Position numbers and translations under genes: made by a program. 37,722 nt of DNA from Clostridia bacterium (GTDB taxonomy: Bacteria; Bacillota; Clostridia; Oscillospirales; CAG-272): NCBI GenBank assembly GCA_024405755.1, contig JAKSOD010000013.1, positions 1-37,722 on the forward strand. The letters are read 5' to 3'. This document shows positions 1 through 7,897 of this stretch, one piece after another. The notes beneath the pieces were generated by a model. That model did not search any database. It saw only the letters and a list, made by a program, of their open reading frames with translations, and was not told the DNA's origin. Every line of letters starts with the position of its first letter. Positions within the stretch are counted from its first letter, which is position 1.

Positions 1-794
1 GAGCGGAAATTGAAAAATGCACATTTGCAGGAGAAGAAGACGGCGAATCTGCGCTTAAAGAATGCCGGAATATCAAAGTGCGGAACTGCATGTTTTCTCT
101 GCGTTATCCGCTGTGGCACTGTGACGGATTCGCACTTGAAAACTGTTCGCTCGACGAGGGAGTGAGAGCGTCGGTGTGGTACTCGCACAACGGAGTAATC
201 AGACACTGTTCCATTGAGGGAATAAAGTGCCTCAGGGAGTGTTCGGAGATTGATATTTCTGATAGTAAGATAAAATCCAAGGAATTCGGCTGGCGGTGTC
301 AGAATGTCACCCTGCGTGATACCGAGGCGGAATCGGAGTATTTTCTCTTTGAAACGAAGAATATCAATGTGAAAAACCTTCGTATGACCGGGAAATATTC
401 ATTTCAGTATACCGAGAATGTAACAGTGGAGGATTCCGTTCTTGATACCAAAGATGCATTCTGGCACGCGAAAAACGTGACGGTGCGCAATTCGGTGGTA
501 AAGGGGGAGTATCTCGGCTGGTATTCAGAAGGATTGACTCTGATCAACTGTAAAATAACCGGAACACAACCCTTATGCTATTGCCGCGGACTGCGGCTTG
601 TGGACTGCACGACGGAGGGGTGCGACCTTGCGTTTGAGTATTCCGACGTGGAAGCCACCGTGCGCGGGGATATCGTGTCGGTGAAGAATCCCAGGTCCGG
701 CAGGGTGTGCGCGGGGAGTATCGGTCAGATCATTCTTGAAAACTCCGTGATAGAAACCGACTGCGAGATCTGTACCGGGTACGGCAAGGAGTAA
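1..794 (+). CDS. DUF3737 family right-handed beta-helix protein, 5' partial
   Basis: The reading frame is open from base 3, with no stop before the first in-frame ATG at 78, so the gene starts outside the window and about 264 codons are visible. The protein is built of short repeating strands with alternating hydrophobic residues and regular Asn/Cys/Ser turns (for example ENVTVEDSVL, KNVTVRNSVV, GLTLINCKI). This is the pattern of a single-stranded right-handed parallel beta-helix, and the overall pattern matches the DUF3737 family of Firmicutes. Those proteins are about 280 residues, so only a few tens of residues are probably missing. No signal peptide can be judged. Function is unknown; a carbohydrate-related role is only a guess from the fold. 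The stop lies 9 bases before the next gene, whose ribosome binding site overlaps it, so the two are probably co-transcribed. Confidence 0.8.
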   Translation, partial: AEIEKCTFAGEEDGESALKECRNIKVRNCMFSLRYPLWHCDGFALENCSLDEGVRASVWYSHNGVIRHCSIEGIKCLRECSEIDISDSKIKSKEFGWRCQNVTLRDTEAESEYFLFETKNINVKNLRMTGKYSFQYTENVTVEDSVLDTKDAFWHAKNVTVRNSVVKGEYLGWYSEGLTLINCKITGTQPLCYCRGLRLVDCTTEGCDLAFEYSDVEATVRGDIVSVKNPRSGRVCAGSIGQIILENSVIETDCEICTGYGKE

Positions 795-803
795 AAGCGA
801 AAA

Positions 804-2171
804 ATGAAAAAAGAATACCCAAGGAGAGCTATACGCCTTTCTGCGCTGGTGCTGGCATTAATGCTGATGCTGACTGTTTTTTCAGCCTGCGGAGGAAGCG
901 GAGGAGAGACAGCGGGAACCGCATCAGGATCAACGACACCGTCTGACAGTTCCGGAATTCCGGAATCATCTTCTGAAACAGACAGCGGGGTCATAGACGC
1001 TGACGGAGATTTGATCATTTTCAACAGAGACAAGCCGGTGTTTACGATCGTCCGGGGGGATCGGGCGTCAGATCCCGAAACAGCGGCGGCAGTCCTGCTC
1101 AATAAGCTCATAAAAGAAAAAACCGGTGAAAGGCTCGGTATCACGACTGATTATATGAATCCGGGAACGGAGCCTGATCTCCAAAAAGCTGAGATCCTCG
1201 TAGGAACGACGAATCGCGCTGAAAGTGAGAAACTCAATGAAGAGATCGGCGACAGACGATTCGCAGTACGTGCCGATGGAAACAAGATTGTCATAGCGGC
1301 GGCTGACAGCATATTACTTACGGAAGCGGTGACGTATTTCATGGAAAACTGCGTAAAAGAAAAAGCCGACGGCGTGTTTGCCGTTGACAGGAAACTCAAC
1401 TATATATCCGAAGCAGGAGGAAGCGTTCTCGCGGATATGATAAAGAAAGCGGACACATTTGCATCGTCGTGCGACATTGTGATGACGATCCCCGCTCCCG
1501 GAAACGGTGTCACCGTGCCGCAGGGCGGCTGCTTTGACGGAAAGCATTTCTATCAGCTTTTTATAAAGAAAGACACTCAGACCAACGAGGCTGAGAATGT
1601 TGACCGTATCGTAAAGGTTGAGGCGGCGACGGGAAAAATAGTGCTTGTGAGTGACGATCTTCCCCTGAATCACGGCAATGATATTACCTACAATCCGAAG
1701 ATAAACAAACTTGTCGTGGTACATAACAATCCCAACCGTTCGACGGTGACTCTTATCGATCCGGATACACTCACTGTGACGGAGAGCCGGAAACTTCCCG
1801 TGACGATCTACTGTATGGATTATAATCCGCAGCGTGACTGTTACGTGGTGGGTATCAGCGGCGGGCAGGATTTTCGTTATCTTGACGCGGATTTCAATGT
1901 CATCAGCAAGCAGTACGCTGCCACTCCGAGAACCAAAGGGTATGTCACGCAGGGCATGGCATGCACCGACGAATTAATTTTCTTTGTTCTGTTCCGTGAG
2001 AGCGTCATAACGGTATATGACTGGGACGGAAAACTCGTCACCGTAATCGAGTTGTCCGTCGGCAGCATTGAGCCTGAGAACATCAGCGTGTACGGGGACG
2101 ACATATACGTTTCCTGTGCAAAGAACGGTGCGACGGTATACCGCGTGACTCCGAAATACAAGAGCAACTGA
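804..2171 (+). CDS. lipoprotein with propeller-like C-terminal domain, function unknown
   Basis: A 455-residue protein. It has a basic N-terminus, a hydrophobic segment (about residues 11-27) and a lipobox ending in Cys29 (FSAC), followed by a Gly/Ser/Thr linker to about residue 65, so it should be an extracytoplasmic lipoprotein. Residues about 70-200 contain a segment (AEILVGTTNRAES and onward) that resembles the small alpha/beta domain often found at the N-terminus of Firmicutes glycan-active proteins. The last 230 residues contain repeated strands with DPDTLTV-like and DADFNV-like turns, as in beta-propellers. No catalytic motif was recognised. The AAGGAG ribosome binding site lies at 785-790 inside the end of the preceding gene, which suggests coupling. 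A strong terminator follows. A sugar-binding or structural surface role is possible but not shown. Confidence 0.75.
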   Translation: MKKEYPRRAIRLSALVLALMLMLTVFSACGGSGGETAGTASGSTTPSDSSGIPESSSETDSGVIDADGDLIIFNRDKPVFTIVRGDRASDPETAAAVLLNKLIKEKTGERLGITTDYMNPGTEPDLQKAEILVGTTNRAESEKLNEEIGDRRFAVRADGNKIVIAAADSILLTEAVTYFMENCVKEKADGVFAVDRKLNYISEAGGSVLADMIKKADTFASSCDIVMTIPAPGNGVTVPQGGCFDGKHFYQLFIKKDTQTNEAENVDRIVKVEAATGKIVLVSDDLPLNHGNDITYNPKINKLVVVHNNPNRSTVTLIDPDTLTVTESRKLPVTIYCMDYNPQRDCYVVGISGGQDFRYLDADFNVISKQYAATPRTKGYVTQGMACTDELIFFVLFRESVITVYDWDGKLVTVIELSVGSIEPENISVYGDDIYVSCAKNGATVYRVTPKYKSN

Positions 2172-2181
2172 TTTAAAAAAC

Positions 2182-2237
2182 AAAAATGGGGGTGTTAAAA
2201 AACTCGATAACGAGTTTTTTAACACCCCCGTTTTTTT
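2182..2237. terminator. bidirectional rho-independent terminator
   Basis: A perfect 19-bp stem (2188-2206 pairs with 2211-2229) with an ATAA loop. It has a T-run on the plus-strand side (2231-2237) and an A-run before the stem (2182-2186), which acts as a T-run for the minus strand. It separates the convergent lipoprotein gene (ends 2171) and SpoIID-like gene (ends 2260), and should terminate both. Confidence 0.95.
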
Positions 2238-2259
2238 ATTCAGAGATCGCCTTAAAAGA

Positions 2260-4272
2260 TCATCTTTTTGACCAGTAATCGAAGATATTGATTATTTTGG
2301 TGCCGGGGTAGTATGCTTGCAGGATCTGCTCGTATGTTGCTCCCGCCATAGCGAGAAAGTACGTTCCGTACTGGCTCATACCGACTCCGTGACCGTTTCC
2401 CTTACCGGCAATGGCAAAGGAAGTTGAACTTGAAGCCTTATAGACACCGTTATGTTGTTTGAGTTTTGTCACAACAAGGAAAGTACCGTAGTCGGAAACG
2501 TAGGTGTATATACCGTCCTTGTCGGGGGTGGTGGAAACGGGAATATTAATGTCCGCACTGAGCACGGCATTTCCCTTGTCAGTGTTGACGTAGAGAGCAC
2601 TCGATTTGTCTGCCGAAGCGATCCCGCCGGCAGTGAAGAAACTGAACTTGTTGGAATCGGCAAGCACCGTGCCGTTGGCGGTGAAAACGTTCAGGTTTCC
2701 GGCGTAAGTGTTCGTCAGATCAACGATTTTAACATCAAGAACTTCGTCATATGTATAATTTACGGAGCCTTTACCGATAACGAAGTTGGCTGATTTTGTG
2801 TAACTGCCCATAGTAGAGTTCACCTTGGAACATTTGGTGACCGTTGCAGTTTTGCCCTTGTTGTCAGTGGCGGTGAGTGAATAGATGTAGGTGCTGTCTC
2901 CGGTGAGTTCATAAGAAACGGAGGAAACGGAAGTACCCGTGAGTCCGTAACCTGCTTTTTTGAGCAGTGAACACAGTTCTGTTGCCGAGACTTCGCTGAA
3001 CCACATACCGTTGTTAACCACTTTGTTCGAGTAGTCCTCCCACGGAGTAGGCTGAGAGCAGATGTAAGGTCCGGTGTTTCCGCCCCAGACGTACTGAGTG
3101 TCAACGGAACAGCCTCCGTGTGATGAGGCATAATAACCGGAGATGAGGGTATTGCCGTAACTCAGAGCAAGGTTTTCAACAGCCGCAGCACCCTGTGAGC
3201 ATATATCGGTCACTTTTCTGCGGCCGAAGTAGTTCTGGTCTCCGGATGAGCAGCAAAGGTCAAAACCGTAAGTGGAAAAGCGTTTTCCGAGATTGGCGAC
3301 CGTATAGGCGCAGACGGTAACGGCAAAGGCTTTCTGACATTCAAGAGGCCAGGTGTTGGAGATCTCCGTGGGGAGAACGCCTTCGATATAATTGTGAAGC
3401 GGGACAAGATTGATCAGAGTAAGTCCGTTGTAGTCGGTTGAAATATAGCGGCGGAAGCAGAAAATCCCTTCGTAGAGGTATGACGTGGCAGCGTGACAGA
3501 GATATGCCCTGTCAGCACCGGCTTTCTGTACGGCGCAGAGTCCTCCGATATGGTTTTCCGTGTCGCAGATGAATTCGAAGAGGATGTCATCGCAGTCTCC
3601 GTTAAGGATGCACACACCGTTTCCCGAAGGGGAGGCGACCGAGACGGAATAGCCGGAGAGGGAAGAAGAAATTGCCGCTGCCGCGGAATTAGCCTCGGAA
3701 TAAGTGGCGAAAGCACCTATGCGCACAGCACGGCTGCCGTTTACGAAGGCACGGAAGACGTATCCGTACTTGGTGATGAAACGGGAGGAAAGATCGGACA
3801 GAGAATCCCATGCGCTTCCGCTTTTTTTGACGATTTCGACGTGGTAGGCACCGATATCCGTTTTCGCGTCAGAGGCTGCAGCGGAGACGGAACGGTAGCC
3901 GGTGGCGAGATTGATGTCGCAGGCAACGGTGACTTCTGTCTCATTGAGTTGAAAAACGGGAGTAAATGATCTGTTCGGAGTGTTTGTTATTACCGTTTCT
4001 CCTATTATGAAACCGTATGGAGAGGATATCCCGTGTGAAATGCTGACGCTGGAACCGTATCTGACCCCGGCAGATATGTAGAAATTCTTTGCCCCCACGG
4101 ATGAGACCATTGTATATTCCGAGAGAGCGTTATCGGCGGCAAATGCGGAAATGATAAACGATACAGCGATATACGCGACACTTAAGACCATAAGGACGGC
4201 AAGAAAGAGGGAAAGAATCCTCACCCATAATTTGGTTTCGCTGCGGTTTGAATTATGACTGCGGTTCGACAA
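2260..4272 (-). CDS. SpoIID/LytB-like lytic transglycosylase with SPOR-like region
   Basis: A 670-residue protein. An N-terminal basic stretch and a hydrophobic segment (about residues 17-46) give a signal anchor. Residues about 140-215 resemble a SPOR-type glycan-binding module (GAYHVEIVKK and later RIGAFATYSEA). Residues about 275-400 carry the SpoIID/LytB core with GVLPTEIS, where Glu303 is the candidate catalytic acid, and ASSHGGCS. The C-terminus has the family signature GHGVGMSQYGT. SpoIID proteins cleave denuded glycan strands at the engulfing septum; LytB-like relatives act in wall turnover. The start is a TTG at 4272 with a near-ideal GGAGGTGA site 8 bases upstream. It overlaps the tail sequence of the upstream coiled-coil gene, present here as a second copy created by the 333-bp duplication. 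The extra N-terminal region and non-canonical context mean I cannot say whether it is the sporulation SpoIID itself or a vegetative paralogue. Confidence 0.88.
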   Translation of the reverse strand: MSNRSHNSNRSETKLWVRILSLFLAVLMVLSVAYIAVSFIISAFAADNALSEYTMVSSVGAKNFYISAGVRYGSSVSISHGISSPYGFIIGETVITNTPNRSFTPVFQLNETEVTVACDINLATGYRSVSAAASDAKTDIGAYHVEIVKKSGSAWDSLSDLSSRFITKYGYVFRAFVNGSRAVRIGAFATYSEANSAAAAISSSLSGYSVSVASPSGNGVCILNGDCDDILFEFICDTENHIGGLCAVQKAGADRAYLCHAATSYLYEGIFCFRRYISTDYNGLTLINLVPLHNYIEGVLPTEISNTWPLECQKAFAVTVCAYTVANLGKRFSTYGFDLCCSSGDQNYFGRRKVTDICSQGAAAVENLALSYGNTLISGYYASSHGGCSVDTQYVWGGNTGPYICSQPTPWEDYSNKVVNNGMWFSEVSATELCSLLKKAGYGLTGTSVSSVSYELTGDSTYIYSLTATDNKGKTATVTKCSKVNSTMGSYTKSANFVIGKGSVNYTYDEVLDVKIVDLTNTYAGNLNVFTANGTVLADSNKFSFFTAGGIASADKSSALYVNTDKGNAVLSADINIPVSTTPDKDGIYTYVSDYGTFLVVTKLKQHNGVYKASSSTSFAIAGKGNGHGVGMSQYGTYFLAMAGATYEQILQAYYPGTKIINIFDYWSKR

Positions 4273-4280
4273 TTACGTAG

Positions 4281-4288
4281 TCACCTCC
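4281..4288 (-). promoter_or_regulatory. strong ribosome binding site deciding a TTG start; duplicated at 4614-4621
   Basis: GGAGGTGA on the minus strand sits 8 bases before the TTG at 4272 that starts the SpoIID-like protein. An identical copy 333 bases away (4614-4621) precedes the TTG at 4605 of the truncated duplicate and lies inside the last codons of the coiled-coil gene. No ATG occurs near the beginning of the conserved N-terminal sequence, so the TTG is the likely start. Confidence 0.8.
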
Positions 4289-4293
4289 GATCA

Positions 4294-4605
4294 TCAGATA
4301 AGCACCTTCGACGGAGGTAACGGTGATGCCGCGTCCGTCGCTGCCGCCGCGCGGGATAAGTACGTGTTCGAAATGCTTACGCTGGAACCGTACCTGACTC
4401 CGGCAGATATGTAGAAATTTCTTGCACCCACGGAAGAGATCATTGCATATTCCGATAGATCGTTATCGGCGGCAAATGCGGAAATGATAAACGATACAGC
4501 GATATACGCGACACTTAAGACCATAAGGACGGCAAGAAAGAGGGAAAGAATCCTCACCCATAATTTGGTTTCGCTGCGGTTTGAATTATGACTGCGGTTC
4601 GACAA
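4294..4605 (-). pseudogene. truncated duplicate of the SpoIID-like gene (103 codons)
   Basis: This reading frame starts at a TTG with the same strong ribosome binding site as the full gene. Its first 79 residues match the N-terminus of the SpoIID-like protein, with four substitutions among residues 49-62 (A49D, T54A, V56I, K62R, given as full gene to duplicate). It then runs into duplicated 3' sequence of the neighbouring coiled-coil gene in a wrong frame, adds 24 unrelated residues and stops. It overlaps the coiled-coil gene by 20 bases at its start. Its stop is 21 bases before the TTG of the full gene, so translational coupling along all three frames remains possible. It would encode only a signal anchor without a catalytic domain, and is best treated as a by-product of the tandem duplication, although a small membrane peptide could be made. 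Confidence 0.8.
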
Positions 4606-5566
4606 TTACGTAGTCACCTCCGATCATCAGATAAGCACCTTCGACGGAGGTAACGGTGATGCCGCGTCCGTCGCTGCCGCCGCGCGGGATAAGTACGTTG
4701 TGGAACAGAGGGATCTGCTCGCCGTCGTACAGATCAATGCCGTCGGAAAGGTCATTGAGCCCCTGAGCGGTGCCGGGAGTCATGAATGGGGAGACCGCCG
4801 CGGCGGAGCCGGAGCGGAGGATAACGAGAACGGTATCGTCGGCGTCTTTGGCACGGACTGTCGCGCCGCAGGGAACGTGAACGACGGTGTAGAGATCAGA
4901 CGCCTTATCGAGGACAGTGTCGAATTGTTCGACGAGGGTGTCGAACTCTTTTCGGATCTGCCCGATATCTCCGCCGCCTTCCGTCAGTGAATCAACTTTG
5001 ATCTTCAGTGTTTCAAGACGGGTGGAAAGGTCGGAGATCTGCTTGAAATTCTGATTCAGAGTGCTGACGTCGTTTTTGACGGAGGCAAACTGGTTTTGCA
5101 GACTTGTGATGCTGCTCTTGACCGAATCAATCTCTTTTGCAACCCCGTTATAAGAGGTTTGCAGATCGGCGATAAGGTCTCTCAGTTCTCTTTCGGTGAC
5201 GCTGAATTTTGAGGACACGTCGTTGTAGTTCTTTTTGAGTTCCGAATTGCTCTTCTCAAGGGCGTCAATGCGGTCGGTCAGTTGTTTGAGGACTTCGGTG
5301 CTGACGCCGGTGCCGCTGCCTGAGCCGCTGCCGGTACTGCTGCCGGACTTAACGGCGAGTTCAAGTGCGCTGACACGTGAAGAAAGCGAATTGAGAGTAT
5401 TCGTTATGCTTCCGAGTGCTTCGGCAACGTAGGCTTTCATTCCGGAAAGGGAAACGACAGGGTCCTGAGAACTGTCGTAGCTTACGGCGGCGTAAACGGC
5501 AAACGACGAAGTCAGAGCGAGGATCAGTGCAAGGGCGAATATCCCCGTTTTTTTCAACTTGTTCAT
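4586..5566 (-). CDS. secreted coiled-coil protein, function unknown
   Basis: A 326-residue protein starting with a typical signal peptide (basic MNKLKK, a hydrophobic core, and cleavage likely near residue 27 after AVYA). Residues about 40-75 and about 95-215 are heptad-rich coiled coil with many Leu/Ile and Ser/Lys/Asp (LTDRIDALEKS, LQTSYNGVAKEIDSVKSS). A Gly/Ser linker (about residues 76-90) lies between them. The C-terminal 95 residues form a compact, beta-rich domain ending in a Gly-rich segment. No enzyme motif was recognised. The gene sits 35 bases after parC, with an AAAGGAA site before its ATG, and overlaps the next (duplicated) SpoIID-like start by 20 bases. The context suggests a cell-envelope protein working with, or at least co-expressed with, the SpoIID-like enzyme. 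That partnership is inferred from position only. Confidence 0.8.
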   Translation of the reverse strand: MNKLKKTGIFALALILALTSSFAVYAAVSYDSSQDPVVSLSGMKAYVAEALGSITNTLNSLSSRVSALELAVKSGSSTGSGSGSGTGVSTEVLKQLTDRIDALEKSNSELKKNYNDVSSKFSVTERELRDLIADLQTSYNGVAKEIDSVKSSITSLQNQFASVKNDVSTLNQNFKQISDLSTRLETLKIKVDSLTEGGGDIGQIRKEFDTLVEQFDTVLDKASDLYTVVHVPCGATVRAKDADDTVLVILRSGSAAAVSPFMTPGTAQGLNDLSDGIDLYDGEQIPLFHNVLIPRGGSDGRGITVTSVEGAYLMIGGDYVIVEPQS

Positions 5567-5601
5567 TTTTTCGGGTTCCTTTCTTTTGGAATCTTTTCAC
5601 A

Positions 5602-7839
5602 TCAGACGTCAATCTTTAACTGCATCTTGTTGATATCCTTTTCGACCAGAAGTACGGGAGCGGCAGGAATTTTGAGTTTTTTGTAACCTTTCGTGCTTTC
5701 GAATCTGTCCGCGAAATCGGAGAGAACAAGGGCAACTTTTGAGCCTTTTTTCAGGGTAATTAATTGAGATCCCTGTGACGTTCTCGTTGTTTTCAGCGGC
5801 AGGAGAGATGTCGAGAGAACGATGGCTTTGTCGTTGTCTGTGACGATGAGAAGATCAAAAGGTTTCTGTTCTTCGTAGATACCAACGATCGGGGAGAGTG
5901 TGGAGTAAACGCCCGTCATTTTGCGGCGCGTACCCTTTACGGCGTAGGCGGAGGCAGGAACGCGCACGCCCTTGCCGTTTTCAAAGACAAAGACCATATT
6001 GGTTTTGTCTGTCCATTCGGAGCCGACTCTGACGAAAACAGGTTTTTCACCCTCATCAAATCCGAGTTTTGCCGGCAGGTAATCACCGAGTTCAGAGGCT
6101 TTGCAGGTATCGAAATCAAGCGCACGGCAGCGGTAAAGCTGACCTTTGTCGGTGAAGAAAGCGATTTCGGAGATATTTTCCGCGTCAAATTCCGCGATCA
6201 TGCGGTCGCCGTCTTTGAGTTTTTGTTCGGCACTTCCGCGCAGAGACTTGTCGGTGATCTTCTTGAAGTATCCCTCGGCGGAGAGGAAGAAGTGAGCAGT
6301 GTAATTATCAATGTGATCTTCGGGATTGTATACGGAAATCTCGGAAGCGTCAACGACAGTCGAGCGTCTCGGCTGAGCATATTTCTTTTTGATGGCGGTA
6401 AGTTGGGCGGCAATGAGTTTTTTGAGTTTTATCTCATCGCGGAGAGTTTCCTCAATGTCTGCGATCTCGGCACGGAGGGAGTCGATCTCGTTGATGCGGT
6501 TGATGATGTATTCGCGGTTGAGATTACGCAGACGTATCTCGCAGATGAATTCAGCCTGAGGCACGTCGATGGCGAAGCCGCGGCAGAGATTGGGAACGAC
6601 GTCTGAGTCTTTCTCGGTGCCCCGAATGATCCGGATAGCCTTGTCAATGTCGAGGAGGATCTTCCCAAGACCAATGAGAAGATGGAGCTTGTCATTTTTC
6701 TTTGCGAGTTCAAAGGTAAGTTCACGGCGCAGGCATTCGGAGCGGAATTTGATCCATTCTCTGAGGAGTGCCGCAACGCCCATCTGACGTGGGACGGAGT
6801 CGATAATGACATTGAAGTTGCATGAGAAGGAGTCTTCAAGTTTTGTTGTCTTGAAGAGTTTGAGCATAAGAGCATCCGGATCGGTGCCGCGGCGCAGATC
6901 GAGGGTCAGTTTGAAGCCGGAAAGGTCGATTTCATCACGGAAATCCACTACTTCGCGGAGTTGATTGTCCTTGATCATATCAGCGAGCCGCTTCATTATG
7001 ATCTCAATCGTGGTGGAGTAAGGGATTTCAAGGATCTCGATACAGTTTTCGTCTTTGTCGTAGCGGTATTTTGAACGTATCCGCACGGGACCCGTTCCGG
7101 TTTCATAAACTTTCAGCATTTCGTTTTTGTCGCGGACGATCTCACCGCCGCCGGGGAAGTCGGGCGCGGGCATGATCTCAAGGATCTTGTCGGTGGTGAG
7201 TTTGGGATTCCGCAAAAGAGCGATAGCGGCGTCGCAGACTTCGGAGAGGTTAAACGGACAGATGTTTGATGCCATACCGACGGCAATACCCATATTCGGC
7301 GTAACGAGTATGTTCGGGAAGGTAGTGGGAAGCAGACGCGGCTCTTTCATAGTGCCGTCGTAGTTGTCCATCATATCAACGGCGTCTTTGTCGATACCGT
7401 TAAAGAGTTCGGATGCAAACTTGTCGAGTTTGACCTCCGTGTAACGTGATGCGGCATACGCCATGCTTGAACTGTACTGCTTGCCGAACGATCCCTTGGA
7501 ATCCACGAATGGATGCAGAAGGGAGGCATTGTCGCGTGTAAGACGCACCATGGTCTCGTATATCGCGGCGTCGCCGTGGGGATTGAGTTTCATTGTCTGA
7601 CCGACGACGTTCGCGCTTTTTGTGCGGCCGCCGGTAAGCAGTCCCATTTTATACATAGTATAAAGAAGTTTTCTGTGGGAGGGTTTGAAGCCGTCGATCT
7701 CCGGGATCGCGCGGGAAACTATAACGCTCATAACGTAGGGCATATAGTTTTGTTCTATGGTGTCCGTTATCAGTTGTTCCGTAACGGGAGCCTGCTCTGC
7801 GGGCATAAGTTTCTCTTCGGCTTTTTTCTTTTTTGCCAT
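5602..7839 (-). CDS. parC: type IIA topoisomerase subunit A (ParC-like)
   Basis: A 745-residue A subunit of a type II DNA topoisomerase (topoisomerase IV or gyrase). It forms the transient double-strand break through a tyrosine. The winged-helix region contains LNPHGDAAIYETMV, and the active-site Tyr133 follows the conserved Arg in AASRYTEVK. Several C-terminal beta-pinwheel repeats are visible (for example FFTDKGQLYRCRA and FVFENGKGVRVPA). I see no canonical GyrA-box (QRRGGKG), which favours a ParC-like enzyme over gyrase. The quinolone-determining Ser is Ala here and the acidic partner is Glu (GDAAIYE). The gene has an AGAGAGGT site before its ATG and lies in the minus-strand run after tsaC. 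No B-subunit gene is adjacent, so the partner must be elsewhere. Confidence 0.92.
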   Translation of the reverse strand: MAKKKKAEEKLMPAEQAPVTEQLITDTIEQNYMPYVMSVIVSRAIPEIDGFKPSHRKLLYTMYKMGLLTGGRTKSANVVGQTMKLNPHGDAAIYETMVRLTRDNASLLHPFVDSKGSFGKQYSSSMAYAASRYTEVKLDKFASELFNGIDKDAVDMMDNYDGTMKEPRLLPTTFPNILVTPNMGIAVGMASNICPFNLSEVCDAAIALLRNPKLTTDKILEIMPAPDFPGGGEIVRDKNEMLKVYETGTGPVRIRSKYRYDKDENCIEILEIPYSTTIEIIMKRLADMIKDNQLREVVDFRDEIDLSGFKLTLDLRRGTDPDALMLKLFKTTKLEDSFSCNFNVIIDSVPRQMGVAALLREWIKFRSECLRRELTFELAKKNDKLHLLIGLGKILLDIDKAIRIIRGTEKDSDVVPNLCRGFAIDVPQAEFICEIRLRNLNREYIINRINEIDSLRAEIADIEETLRDEIKLKKLIAAQLTAIKKKYAQPRRSTVVDASEISVYNPEDHIDNYTAHFFLSAEGYFKKITDKSLRGSAEQKLKDGDRMIAEFDAENISEIAFFTDKGQLYRCRALDFDTCKASELGDYLPAKLGFDEGEKPVFVRVGSEWTDKTNMVFVFENGKGVRVPASAYAVKGTRRKMTGVYSTLSPIVGIYEEQKPFDLLIVTDNDKAIVLSTSLLPLKTTRTSQGSQLITLKKGSKVALVLSDFADRFESTKGYKKLKIPAAPVLLVEKDINKMQLKIDV

Positions 7840-7897
7840 AAGTGACCTCTCTCTGTTGACTTAGTTTGGATCGTAATGATTTTTGCTTGCCGCATGA

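Larger units (their letters stand above)
4037..4698 (-). repeat. 333-bp tandem direct duplication
   Basis: Bases 4037-4365 recur at 4370-4698 with a constant offset of 333. Within the unit, 4128-4365 and 4461-4698 are identical over 238 bases, whereas 4037-4127 and 4370-4460 differ at 11 of 91 positions. The unit spans the 3' end of the coiled-coil gene plus the first 79 codons of the SpoIID-like gene, so a second, truncated start of that gene exists. A perfect tract beside a diverged tract suggests gene conversion, recombination with a related allele, or a mixed-strain assembly. Confidence 0.95.
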
